A stretch of DNA of 64,000 bases from Aurifilum marmelostoma (GCA_027559495.1 JAMXSV010000010.1:2662216-2726215); one strand, 5' to 3'. Positions 43,386 through 55,617 are shown, counted from the stretch's first letter. Made by a program: numbers and translations. The notes: a model not told the origin generated them from the letters alone.

Positions 43386-44826
43386 CTGACGTTTGGAACA
43401 GGACCCTGTAACACCCAGCAGATGCTGAAAAATAACCCTGACTAGTGCATCGAGAACGCCGATAGTTATACTTGGCTAGCCCTCGACATTTTTTGGACGT
43501 CTAGCCAGTGCTTCACTGGCAGCAAAGCTCCTCGGTTTAAAGACCCCGTAGCACCATCATGCAACAATGCCAAGCGTGACGCTGATGCTGGTGAGTATTC
43601 AGGCGCAACAACCACCCCACCAGCCACAGTGTCAGTGCCACCAACCTTATCCATCACGGTGGAATCGTCAAGTATGATTACCACACCGCCATCTATCGAC
43701 TGTTCGGTGGTAGGTCCATCTCCCGGCACGGGGTTGACGAAGGCTACTGCGACTGCGTGGTTGGGTCTACCACATTGACCCTTAGCATTTTCAAAAGCGC
43801 AACGGCATATTCAGAAAGCTGTGCATATTCCAGCGTGCCCGGAACCACTGCTCAAGCAAGCATCCAAATAGACACATCGACCTGGACCTCTAATTGCAAT
43901 GCCTGCACACTTGTTGGCGGCGTTGGTGGCGGCTAAGAGACTTGTAGCACAGTATCCAGCTGCACACCGACGGCGGCGACGACGTCGCCTACTGTTCTTG
44001 CCTGGGTGGCCAATGTCGGCACTATTGACATCGGAAATGCGGATGATGGCGATGATGGTGGCTCGAAACTGGCAGCCGAGATGTACGGTAAGCTTGCAAA
44101 TATGTGCGATAACGATGGCTGCAAGAGCGACCACCAGGAGATGGACAATGTCGAAGTTGCTCTTGACGGAGGCGAGGAGCCGCTGAAGCCGGCAATGTAT
44201 ATCGATGGTGCTCAGTATTCGAGCCTGGACGTCTTCCACCAGATGCTTGCGACCGGCCTCGCGTCTTGGGTTTCCGCTTTCAAGAATTCGGGACTCAAAT
44301 TATGCCAGGAGGTCGAGTACGAGGCCGACGCTGACGAGACGGGTACCGGGTGTGGCTCAGGCCCTATTCCAACTAGGCGGGTCCGGCGCAAAATTCGTCG
44401 CGCAGACGATAAAGTCCTCCGGGAACGTGACGGGCTAGCCCAGGAAGAAGCCCGTATCCTTAACGAACGCTGCATGGACACTTGCGGAACTCCGATGGTT
44501 TGCCACTATAGCGCACGCATGTGCAATGCACCCGATTCGATCACAGTCGTCGCTGGTACCAAAGACGATCCATACGCAAATTACATCAATGTTGGTGTAA
44601 CATTAGATAAGACTGGTGATGGTTTGACTGCGAGGAGATTGTGGGGGAGCTGACCGCTTTCGCGGCAATTTTGGCACCAGAATTACTTGAAGCAGACGCA
44701 CTTGAAGGCGTGGAATTTGAAGCTATATGTGGTATGATGGAGGACCCAGGCTCAGCATTTGATAATTTTGTTTCAGCTCAAAGAGTTACAATATCACGAC
44801 GGCAAAACTGGGGTTTGCATAAATAA
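43386..44826 (+). pseudogene. Decayed tail of a secreted protein (metallopeptidase end plus Cys-rich C-terminal region)
   Basis: Consecutive coding-like pieces lie in changing frames. Piece 1, from 43449, carries NADSYTWLALDIFW and a Thr/Pro-rich stalk, and stops at 43776. Piece 2, from 43742 in another frame, has YCDC and SESCAYSSVPGTT and is cut by a TAA at 43934. Piece 3 continues in the same frame to 44653, with acidic and Cys-rich sequence and RRVRRKIRR. Piece 4, from 44623 in a third frame, has FDCEEIVGELTAFAAILAPEL and ends at 44826. Together they look like the C-terminal region found on some large secreted fungal proteins, such as chitinase-type proteins. One stop and at least one frameshift make function unlikely. 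Confidence 0.65.
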
Positions 44827-45166
44827 ATAGTAGCTTGAAGGCTTTAAAGCTTGCTTGTGGCTCAAGTTCGAAATAGCTTAGGATCTTTTGCACTATGTAT
44901 TAATTAACTGCTAAACGAAGTTGTGAAAGCTAAAGCTATACTACCTAATATAATACTTGTGAGATTTATAATTAGTAGACTGAAGGCAAAAAGAGAAGAA
45001 AAAAGAAAAAAGAAAAGAAAAGGGCAGGGGAGTATTGGAATATTCCTTTTTTCTTTTTTTCAAATAAGAAAAACGAATCAGAAAGAAATCGATAAGCATT
45101 CTTCTAGCTATAGCTCCCTTCTCACAAGGCTACCTTATTTCTCGATATTTTATATCGATTGTGATA
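44827..45166. other. Intergenic, AT-rich, purine-rich tract
   Basis: This is the space between the decayed gene and the pseudokinase stop. It has an A/G-rich tract at 44988-45028. No gene is seen. Confidence 0.5.
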
Positions 45167-46129
45167 CTAACTATCTACTAAACCCGCTATATCTGCTTTT
45201 GCAGTATTTACGGCTTCCTTCATCCAGTTAATATTGCGTGAGTCCGATTCTTCTGCTTTGCTGAAGAAAGGATGCTTCAGTAACTCAACTACGCTCGGCC
45301 GTTGATCACTGTTTCTATATAAGATCTTGTTAGGAAGACTGACAGAAGAAGACATCGTGCTTTCAAAAACCGCTTACATATTGAAGCAAGCGCGTATGAA
45401 GTCTAGAGTGTTTTCGTCATGTTTATCTACGACTTCTCGCGTGACAAAGAGGTCCCAGGCCGAGCCCTTATCGTGCTTGCCTAACTGCGATGCGATACGG
45501 CCGGCTGAGGCCGCTGTGAAAGGCTCTCCTGAAAATATCTCAGCCGCGACGATACCCAGAAGCCATACATCGGCTCTGCGCATGTGACTTTGGCCGTGTA
45601 AAAGCTCTGGCAGCGTGAGTATGCCAGGTGGTAATGAGCATCCGGCGATAGTCATATCAAGATGCGGTGCTTCGATTTTGGCAACGAGGTCAGGTCCAAG
45701 GAAGATGTTGTCCGAATTGATGAACACCGTGGCAAGTCCACGCTTTTGCAATTCTTCAAGACCAAGGACAAGGCCGCGGAGGTATATCCGTGCAAGGGGC
45801 AGGTCCACCGCGCCATGATCCTGGAGGAACTCGCTGAGGGTGCCCGTGGGCAAGTACTCTGTAAGTAGGTAGACACCTGTGTCGTCTTCCTTTGGACAGA
45901 AACCAAAATAGGAGACGATGTACGGATGTGGCTCCTTGGGCTGATTCATCTGCCTGATGTTCATTTGTGCCCTCAGGTTCTGATTAGATTGCGGATCGCG
46001 AGGTTCCAGGAGCTCGGCAGTGAAGAGTTTGCCATCGGCTTTGATGCACGACACGATCGGTCCGTATCGTCCGTCTCTCTTTTTCGATTCTCCGAAAGTC
46101 CATTCAGACGTTTGCTTATATTGCTCCAT
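45167..46129 (-). CDS. Protein kinase-like protein lacking catalytic residues (pseudokinase)
   Basis: Exons 46129-45378 and 45308-45167 give 297 aa. An acceptor six bases upstream is equally possible and would add two residues. The fold is kinase-like: PHPYIVSYFGFCPKEDDTGVYLLTEYLPTGTLSEFL matches the hinge region, RRADVWLLGIVAAEIFSGEPF the DxW segment after the activation loop, and DQRPSVVELLKHPFF subdomain XI. The active site is not conserved. The HRDLKPxN position reads TVFINSDN, so the catalytic Asp is missing. DFG is replaced by EAP in AKIEAPHLD. The glycine loop is degenerate and the VAIK lysine is not obvious. A scaffold or decoy role is possible. Confidence 0.78.
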
Positions 46130-46450
46130 AATGTAAAATGTTGGGAAGAGCTGATTTGAGCGCTTCGCAGATGCGACTCGACACAAAGATACTAAGGAAG
46201 GAGTGAGTTGATAGGAAGTCAGCGCCTTACGTGACGAAAATGCGAAGTGAAATGATGTAGCTTAGAACGAAGACTCAAGTAAGTTTCTGAGGAGATGGTC
46301 GATTTATGTGAATGGTATGCCGCAACTAACCGCAACTCGCCCCAGCTCGTTACTATCTAAGGACACATGGCTGGGTGTTGGAAAACCGGGTCTTTCTCAG
46401 TTTCAAGTTTCAGCTCATGCACGAGTTTTAAAATAGTACCTACAGAGACC

Positions 46451-46695
46451 TGCCAACGATTTTTATGCGTACCAACTTAAGGGTCTACAGAAAGGTGCCA
46501 ACAATATCTATCCCTTACCAACGTACATAGACAAGTCCACATGAAATTGCCAACGGCATATATTGCTTACCAACTTGACTAAGTTAGTGCACCTAAAACC
46601 GCTAATAATATGTATTCATTACCAAATTAGCTTAGAAGAATTATATAAGCTGCCAACGATATTAGATCATTACCCACCTAATTTAGTAGAAAGAG
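46451..46695. repeat. Five degenerate tandem units of about 50 bp
   Basis: Units start at about 46451, 46496, 46548, 46600 and 46651, with spacings of 45, 52, 52 and 51. The shared core is TGCCAACGATAT, then about 10 variable bases, then TTACCAAC. Units 1 and 5 share the exact TGCCAACGAT. Confidence 0.75.
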
Positions 46696-46915
46696 CAAGA
46701 GACAAAGGATAAGTTCCTATAAATGCTAAAGTATTTTAAAAATATTAATCTAGCATTTCGCCCAAAACACGAACATAACTTAAGTAAGCTTACGAATGTA
46801 GGTCAATTATAAGTTATGTTCTATTTTTTTTTTTACAAATTATAAACAGAGGAAGTTGAAATAGTAAGCTGTTCTTATTTTAAGTTCTAATGCAGTTAGT
46901 GTGAAGAACCCTAGA

Positions 46916-46922
46916 TATAAAA
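46916..46922 (+). promoter_or_regulatory. TATA-like box of the small secreted protein gene
   Basis: TATAAAA lies 180 bp before the ATG at 47096. This is a motif match only. Confidence 0.4.
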
Positions 46923-47095
46923 CTCAGAACGATTTCCTAGTATTGAGGTTTATAACTAATATTTATCATTAGCACTTTTTCAACATCAAATCAATATCAA
47001 TAAGTTTGAACAGTATTCAAAATTGTACAAGTCTTGATATAACAACAATCTTCAGCTTCCTATATCAATCCTCCCAATACCTACGACGTCTTACA

Positions 47096-47431
47096 ATGAA
47101 GATTCAATCTATCCTGCCGCTACTCGTCGTGACCGTGCCTCTCGTCACCGCTATTCCGGCCGGTATTATTGATCCGAACGAAACACGTGGTATCAATAAA
47201 GTCATATTGAAGAACGAGTACGAGAACGCCAACAAAGCTTACAGCGCTTGCGTTAAAGCTTGCGAGGAATTTGCAAAATCAAAGCCGAAAGCGGGACAGA
47301 AGGCAATCAATAAAGAAACCTGCATAAAACAAAACTGCGCCGACTTAGACGAAACGATGGAGTGCTTGATGAAGATTGTCGACTCTAACGCGGTTTCTGA
47401 GGATTGGGAGAAGGAGGCGAAGAAATGTTAA
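47096..47431 (+). CDS. Small secreted six-cysteine protein (candidate effector)
   Basis: This is a single-exon 111-aa protein with a clear signal peptide (MKIQSILPLLVVTVPLVTA, cleavage near residue 19-21). The mature part is about 90 residues, lysine- and glutamate-rich and probably helical, with six cysteines: C-x3-C (ACVKAC), C-x4-C (CIKQNC), one in MECLM, and the last residue. An even number fits three disulfides. I do not recognise a family. The open frame extends upstream to 47006, but the ATG at 47096 gives the signal peptide. It is the last intact gene before the retrotransposon block, a common place for fast-evolving effectors. Confidence 0.8.
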   Translation: MKIQSILPLLVVTVPLVTAIPAGIIDPNETRGINKVILKNEYENANKAYSACVKACEEFAKSKPKAGQKAINKETCIKQNCADLDETMECLMKIVDSNAVSEDWEKEAKKC

Positions 47432-47988
47432 GGCAATAAGGGGAGTCGAATAATTTGTATGGAATGATACAGGGCATCCCGATACAGAAGACATAGGCAA
47501 TCGCTTTTGCGCAAACATATAACATTCCCTTTGCAGAATAAATATAACAGTCTTCTAACCTTATGCCTTAACGCAATGGATTACAGTTGTGTCTCTATGT
47601 GGATAGCGAATTGGGTATGCTAGCATATCTTGAAATACACGCAGCTATGATTTTACTACATTACTTGATAGCTAAGCAAACAACTTTACAAAGTTGCTTT
47701 TAAGGAGTGCTACCTAGATATCTGATTACTTTGCTTAACATTAGCATCTATAGGGGGTCATAGGTTATTATGGAATAAGATGCTAAGATGAATTCAACTT
47801 ATTAGCTAAGGGTTATTGTTTGTTAAGTATTATTATCGTCTAAGTATTTTTGAAATATTTTTTGCTTAAAGAGGGGTTTCCTATTATTTATAATCAAGTG
47901 CAAGTTACTAATATAAAATAGAAGTTTGGGTTATTATAGCGAAAGCAGCTAGCAGCAAGATTCGACTTTAATGCTGTTGCAATACTAC
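47432..47988. other. Intergenic, AT-rich boundary to repeats
   Basis: No gene. The composition falls towards that of the repeat block. Confidence 0.5.
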
Positions 47989-48212
47989 TGTTATGACCCA
48001 TTCAACATACAGGTCACGAGAAGGAATCACGTTAACAAGTGGAGCAAGAAATGGCAGAAAAAGAACACCACAATTGGACAAAAGCACTACAGCTTATATA
48101 AGCAAGGGTTAGGGTTATTGGATCAAAGAAGAGCAGCTACTAATCTATAATAATCTAGATTAGAAGGATTATTAAGATAATCTAGATAATCTAGAATAAG
48201 AAATAATATATA
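47989..48212 (+). mobile_element. Element D LTR, left part (split by element A)
   Basis: It begins TGTTATGACCCATTC, almost the same start as the LTR of element A, and contains TTATATAAG followed by AGGGTTAGGGTT. It stops at the insertion of element A and continues at 63428. It is much less mutated than A: CA occurs in all contexts. Confidence 0.75.
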
Positions 48213-48743
48213 TGTTATGACCCATCCAATATGCAGGTCACAACAAAGATTGCGGCACAGCACTAAGGCCATACAGAACGGATTACAGGGAGCCGAGAGT
48301 CTAACACTCTAGGATAGAACTAGCATAACGAGATTATATAAGCCAGGGTTAGGGTTATAAAGATTGCTTAGTCGAAGAAGTTAATATCGACTCTATTGAC
48401 TAGTCGAAGGAATCAGTATCGACTTAGTTAACTAGTTAAAGGATCCAATATTAACTCTAGCCTACCCCTGCTAAGAAGAAACTAATACTACTAATAAAGG
48501 ACTAAAGAATAGATTATATAAGGGATATATTTGCTATTATTAAATAGATTTAGTATATAGCTCTTTAGTTATTAATCTAAGTATTACTTTTAATATAAGT
48601 AATAGCTTTACTACTAGTAATATACTATAGAAGACTTTTAGAAATTATTTCTATATTCTTTAGATTATACTTTAATATCTTTCTTGCTAATATAAACCCT
48701 TATATACTTATTATATACCCTAGTTATAGCAGTGCTTATTATA
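48213..48743 (+). repeat. 5' LTR of element A
   Basis: About 531 bp, beginning TGTTATGACC and ending TTATTATA, where the expected CA has become TA. It contains TTATATAAG with AGGGTTAGGGTT five bases on (48334-48358). The 3' copy differs almost only by C/T and G/A changes. Confidence 0.8.
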
Positions 48744-51700
48744 TTTTAATAATTCTTATTTAAGAATAATTTAGTATACTCTGCCTTAAGCAATACAGAA
48801 ATATAATAGCTCTAGAAACTCTATCCTCTTTTAGCAATAGGGCCGCTACTACTAATAAACTAATAAACTAAATATAGCTCCTTATATAGCGCATTAATAA
48901 ACTGCATATTTATTAGTAATAGCAGAAAGCTATAATCTAGTCCTAGTAAGCTTAACTTCTTACTTAAAAGCAGATTAGCAACTCTAATGCTATAGCAGCT
49001 ATTAAAAACTATAAAATAAATAAATCTATTATATTTAATAGAAATTAAAAAATGCTTTAAGAATTTCTTACTTAGTGCAAGGCGTACTTCTTGCACTATG
49101 CTTCTTAGTTTATTATAGAGTTAAAAAAGACTATCTTTATAGGAACTTACCTTAAGAATAATGCTCTTATTTAGTATAAGCCCTCTTTTAGAGACTACTT
49201 AGAGAATATTACTTGCTCTAGCCTTAGAAAAGATATTACTAAAGAAATATTTTAATCCTTTAGTAGATTCGAAAAGGTTCTTAGAGAAACCTTTAGAGAC
49301 TCTAATAAGGAAAGAATTATAGCCTAATAACTTATAGCCCTGCAATAAGTCAAATTAGCCTCTATATATATAGTTCGATTTAAGCAACTTGCAGTATAAC
49401 TTCTATAGGAAGATAGAAACCTTATAAAGCACTATTACTAAGAACTTAAGAATAAAGTTAAAAACGAAATTTCTAAATAGAATTAGCTAGAGAACTTTAC
49501 TATATTCTCTAATATAATAATCTATATTAATAACTGCCTCTATAAATAATATATAAAAAGGAAGAAAGAAAATCTATTATAGAAGTTCTAAGCTAATATA
49601 AGCAAAAAGATGCAAAATTAAGGAAATTAACCCAAGCACTAAAGCATAGCTTATAGTAGCAGCATATATGCTAGCCCTATAGAGCTTAATATTATAAATT
49701 AATATAGCAAATATCTAGCATAAAATAATAATTAGGAATGCTATAATTATAGAAAATTAGAATACTTTGCATAAGATTATTAATAACTATAAAAGAAGCA
49801 ATAGCAACCTATTTAAGAAGAATAATAGCTTAATATCGCTACCTAATAGAAACCTAATTAGCTAAATAAAAATATCCTAATAGAGCAAGTAATAGACTCT
49901 ATTAATTATAATTCTCTTAATTGAACTGCATATTATAATAATAGTTGCATATTATACCTCTTAGAGAAAGAAGATTTAGAATAATTCCTCTAGAAATCTA
50001 TAGAATAACAGCAGCTTGCTATAGAAAGCAGAGCTTCTGCTAATAATAAATAATTAAGTTATTCTACTAACTCTATAGATTAGAGATCTAAGGAAGAACA
50101 GAGCTAGGCTACTATATTATCCCTAGCCTATAATAGGCGCGATGATAACTTAGAAAATGCAGACTTTACTCTAGCACTAATAGAAGAAAATATAATAAAG
50201 ATACTTACCCTTAAAGAAGAAATACTTTAAGATAAATAGCTAAATAACTTACCTAAACCTATTATATAATAATATATAAATAAGTTAGGAGAATTAGTAT
50301 TAACTAGTTTATATAGCAGCATTAGCTTCTATAATCCAGATGCTAAGAAATAAACTAAGCACCTTATATATAGAATTCTTCTAAAAGAACTCTTCTAGAA
50401 TATTCCAATCCAGAATCATAAAGCAGAAAGAATAGAGGATCCTAGGATTAATGCATTCTACCTTAAACACTACTAATTAGCATAGATCTTATATACTTAC
50501 TATAGCTATTAAATTCACTTTAAAGAAAAAGTTAAATATAGATAGTTTCTAACTAGAGAAGAAGAATAAGTTATCTAAGCGTATAAAGAACCCGAACTTT
50601 AGTTTAGGGAAGTACTAGATAAGAAGCACAATAATGCTTTTATCAGACTATTAGAAGATTGCCTAAAGCCTTGCATAGAAAGGAAATGCAAATAGTAGCA
50701 ATGCTTAGTAGAAAAATGCACTATTTATATATAGAATAAAGCATGCGCCTAGCATATATAATAGCATAGCAGGAAGCATTATAAGCATATATAATAATAA
50801 GCTAAAGCATTAGCTTAGCAAGCAGCTAGAAAAACCCCAAAAGGATAGAATCGCTTATAATAGGACTATAGATAATTAGACTAGAATAGTTCCTATATAA
50901 AGCCTTTAGAACAAACTATGCTTATATTATTATCAACGCATATATCTACAAAGAAAGATATAATGCCCTATTAGATAGTAGCATATAAGGAAATTATATA
51001 TCCTCAAATATTATTAATATAGCAAAGATACTATAGCAGCAGAAGGAGAAGCCCTATATACTTAATACTATAGAAGGAAAGCTAGTTGCATATAATCTAG
51101 ATATAGTTAATAAGGAGACTAATTATCTATCTATATAGATATAAAGATATATAACTAAGGTTTCTTTTGATATTATAGATATAGTATATTATAATATAAT
51201 ATTAGGACTTCTATAGCTTAAGGAGCATAATTCTCGAATTAATTGGACTACTAGCTAGATCTCTTAAGAATAAGCTATATCTAATAGGATAGTTGCAATT
51301 AAAGGCGCAGAATAAGACTTAATCACTAAGAATAGCTAAGAGAGGCGCTTAAACGAAAACTTAATATATACCTCTAAATTAGCAAAGACTAATAGCTTAT
51401 AGAGAAGGATTATAAATGCCTTAAATCTATAAAAGAAGGTTAAGCATAGATTAGATTTATAAGTAAGCAGAAACTAATTAGAAAGACTTAGTTTAGTATA
51501 GAGTAATAATAATAGGCAGCAATAATAGAAATAGAAGCTATAGCTTTAGAAACTCGGTCTAGCCTAGAGCAGCTAGAATAGGCTAGAGAAGCAAATAAAT
51601 TAAGAATTATAAAGAATTAAGCAAAGCTAATTAGGATATAATATTACTACAATATTGCCTAGGAACGCTTAATAGTACTTCCTATTCCTATAAGCAGTAA

Positions 51701-54700
51701 TAATAGAAGAAGGATCTCTACTAATATTTAATAGCATACTATAAGAGTACTATAAATTTACTAGATTATTCTTAGAAAAGTATAAGGGATTGCTTTCTGC
51801 TAGAATCTAATTTAACTATAAAATACTCTTTAAAGAAGGGATAGAACCAAAATTTTTCCCTATCTATAGACTAGATAAAGCAAGGCTTAAAGCACTTAAA
51901 GAGTACTTAGATAAAAATCTTAAAAAAGGATATATTAGAGAATTATACTCTCTAGCAAAATATCTAATTCTCTTTATATCTAAAAAAAATAGCAAACTTA
52001 GGCTATATATAGACTTTAGATAACTTAATAATATAATAATTAAGGATTATTACCCCTTGCTAAGAAGCAATAAGCTATAAGATAGAATGCAAGGCGTATA
52101 ATAGTTTACTATGCTTAATCTTAAAGAAGGATACTATTATATATAGATTATAAAGGGATATAAATAGAAGATAGCTTTTAGAACTTGCTATAAATATTAT
52201 AAATATTATATTATGCTATTTAGATTAATTAATATACTAGCTATATTCTAATGCATAATTAATTATATTCTTTGCAAATTTCTTAATATCTTTATTATTG
52301 CTTACCTAAATAATATCTTTATTTACTTAAAAGACCTTAAGATATATAAATAATATATGCGAATTATATTATAGATACTATAAGATGCTAAGATGCTAGT
52401 AGAATCTACTAAATATTATTTCTATATTTAGAAAGTAGATTATTTTAGATATACTTTTGAACTAGGCGCGATTTGCATGCAAAAAGACAAAATTAAGGCA
52501 ATTAAGGATTAGCCTGCATCTAGAAACCTTATAGATATTCGAGCATTCTTTAAATATATTAATTTTTATAGATAGTTTATTAAGAATTATAGCAAGGAAG
52601 TTAAGCCTTTTATAGAACTTACCAAAAAAGAAATACTATTTTATTAGGCAAAAGGATAATAGCAAGCATTTAATAAAATTAAAGATCTTATATTAAAGGA
52701 CCTAATTTGCAAAGAACTAGATTTTAGCAAAGAACTTAAGTTATATATAAATGCATTAGACTTTGCTATTAAAGCAGAACTTAATTAGCGCAATAAAAGA
52801 GAATAATTAAAACTAATTGCTAACTTCTTAAAAAAGCTTAATAAACTAGAATTGCAGTATAGAATACTAAATAAGAAACTTATAGCTATTATAGAAGCAT
52901 TTAAGGAATAAGAATAATATCTTATTAATGCAAAATACTAGATTAAAGTATTCTCTAATTATAAAAATCTTACTATATTTACTATAATAAAGATATTTAA
53001 TAGATAATAAGTAAAATAGGCAGAGTATCTATTATAATTTAATCTTAAGATTATTTATATCTAAAGAAAGGAAAATATTAAAGCAAATGCTTTTAGCAGA
53101 AAGTCTAATTATTAGAATAAGATTATAAAAGAAATCTAGAATATCTTTATAATAGATAAGAAAGGAAATCTTATTAATATATATAGGAAATTAAATATTA
53201 TTCTTAGAATTAGTTAAATAAGCAAAAACCTAAAAGATATAACTCTAAAGGAATAAGATTAGTATATCTAGGATATATATAGTACTCTAGCATATAGATA
53301 TTAGGGAGTTAGGGCAATCTTAGTATAGATTTCGAGATATTAGAACCTGCTAGGCTTTAAGAAGAGAATTGAGAACCTCTTGCGGAATTGCAATAATTGC
53401 AAGAAGAATAAAGCAGAGAGATATAAGCCTTATAAATTGCTTTACTCTTTATTAATACTAAGTTTAGTTTAGCAATTAGCTAGCTTAGATTTTATTATTA
53501 AGCTATTTCTTTTATAAGAATCTTTAACTAAAGTGCAATTTAATAGTATTCTAGTAATAGTTTGCAAACTAAGCAAGTATGCTTACTTTCTACTATATAA
53601 GGAGAGCAGTATAGCAGAAGACCTTATATATATATTTTTTAGAATAATTATAGCTAACTATAGCATGCTATAGGAAATTATCTTAGATAGGGATAGGAAG
53701 TTCGCATTAAACTTCTAAATCTTACTTATAAAGCAGCTTAGAGCAGCTTATAAGATATTAACTATATTCTATTTATAAATAGATAAATAGATAGAATATA
53801 TAAATCAAATTTTAAAATAATATTTATATTATTATATTAATTATAAATAAAATAATTAGATTAAATTATTACTATTAGCGCAATTTGCATATAATAGCGC
53901 AAATATAAATATAATAAAGATATTATTATTCTATATAGTATATAGATATAATCTTATAGTATACTATAAAATATTGCTAGAAGCAAATGCAGAAGTAGTA
54001 AATAAGAAAGCTTAAAGAATTCAGAAAATCTATAAAGAATTATAGTAAGAACTTATATTTATTAGGAAATAAATAATAAGATATGCAAATACTAAGAGGA
54101 TTAAGAAACTAATTCTTAAGGAGGAAGATAAGGTTTATCTTTTTTAATAAAATATTAAGATAAAAAGACTTAATAATAAGCTTAATTATAAAAAGCTTAA
54201 TCTATTTAAGATTTTGCAGAAAATCTTACTAATTAACTATAAACTTGCACTTCCCTATAGCATAAGAATATATTTAGTTTTCTATATTTTACTATTTAAG
54301 CTAGCAATATAGAATATAAAGATTAATAATAGTATTAAAGTTAAAGATAATAAATTAGAATATAAGATTAGAAAAATCCTTAAGCATAGAGAATAGAATA
54401 ATATACTAGAATATCTAATTAAATAGAAAGGCTACTTCTTAAGCGAAAATATATAAGAATCCCCAAAAAATATTACTAATGCACTAGAATAGCTTGCATA
54501 ATACTAGTCTAAGAAAGAATAATTATAGTAGTAATTAGTTAGCTTATAGAAATATTAGAAATATAGCCTATTAGTTAAGATATCCTACTAATTAATAAAA
54601 TAAGCTATTAATTAAGGAAATACTAATTAGAAATAGTACTAAAAGAAAAAGATGCATTAAGCTAAGCTAAAGGTTAGCAGCTAACTAAAGATCTAGCTAT

Positions 54701-54769
54701 GCCTTCCAATCTATATTTATTTAGAACACTTAGGTCTAGTAGAAACTAACTAGCCCCCTCTATAAGCTA

Positions 54770-55165
54770 GCTATTAGAGAGAGAACCCTTAAGAACTAAG
54801 GCTTTAGCGCTTTAGTTAGCTTTTCTAGCAACTAGATGCTTAGCTTTAGCCTTTGCCTTCTTTGCCTCTAGATACTCTAATTCTCCTAGATTTATTAAGC
54901 CTTAATAAATAGCCTAAGCTATTTTCTCTCTTTATATCTTCTTTTATTAATAAAGATGCATTAATTTTAACTTAAGATTTTCGATTTTATTCTCTAACTT
55001 TTAATACTAGAAAGAAATATTAAGAAGCTTAAAAGAGTTAGTTAGTTTAAGAATATTATATTTAGAATATTAGCAATATATATATTTAGCATACTAGGAA
55101 GAATTCTTAGGGAATATTTAATAAAATTTTAAGCTTTAAGCATTATAGGAAGAATAAGGAATTAT
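54770..55165 (-). pseudogene. Antisense reading frame of element A, heavily mutated
   Basis: This lies on the opposite strand between chromodomain and 3' LTR, at the same place as the better preserved frame of element B. It aligns without gaps over the first 35 codons. Its start codon is ATA instead of ATG, and several positions that are Cys in B are Tyr here, as expected from G-to-A change in TGY codons. A Lys/Glu/Leu-rich helical segment follows (GLINLGELEYLEAKKAKAK). Confidence 0.55.
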
Positions 55166-55359
55166 AATAATAGCTTTAGAAAGAATAATTAAATAAAAAG
55201 ACTTCTTTTGCTTTAACTTATTAAAATAAGAATTAAAAGATTTTAGTTTTGCAATTCTATTTAATATCCTAATTAGGAAAGCATAATAATATAGCAAAAT
55301 AATAGTAGAGAAACTTATAAGGAAATTATTAGGAATAATAATCTATAGGAGAGAGATAA

Positions 55360-55617
55360 TATTATAATCTATTTAATATATAGATTATAATAAAGATTGC
55401 AGTATAGCACTAAGGCTATATAGAATAGATTATAGAGAGCTAAGAGTCTAATACTCTAGAATAGAACTAGCATAATAAGATTATATAAGCTAGAGTTAGA
55501 GTTATAAAGATTGCTTAGTTAAAAAAGTCGATATTAACTTTATTAACTAGTTAAAGGAATTAGTATTAACTTAGTTAACTAGTTGAAGAATCTAATATCA
55601 ACTCTAGCCTACCCCTG
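55360..55617 (+). repeat. 3' LTR of element A, left part
   Basis: It starts TATTATAATC (TG to TA) just after the purine tract AGGAGAGAGATAA. It ends at CCCTG where element B is inserted; the rest of this LTR is at 63150-63427. Confidence 0.8.

Larger units (their letters stand above)
46130..47095. other. Intergenic, AT-rich, with tandem repeat
   Basis: Apart from the tandem repeat (46451-46695) and a TATA-like site, I see nothing. It separates the pseudokinase and the small secreted protein, which are divergent. Confidence 0.5.

Noticed and set aside
46451..46695. CRISPR-like array
   Set aside because: Units are degenerate, there are no distinct spacers between exact repeats, and the genome is fungal.
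48860..49096. 78-codon minus frame in element A
   Set aside because: Lies over the Gag region of a heavily mutated retrotransposon; AT-rich chance frame.
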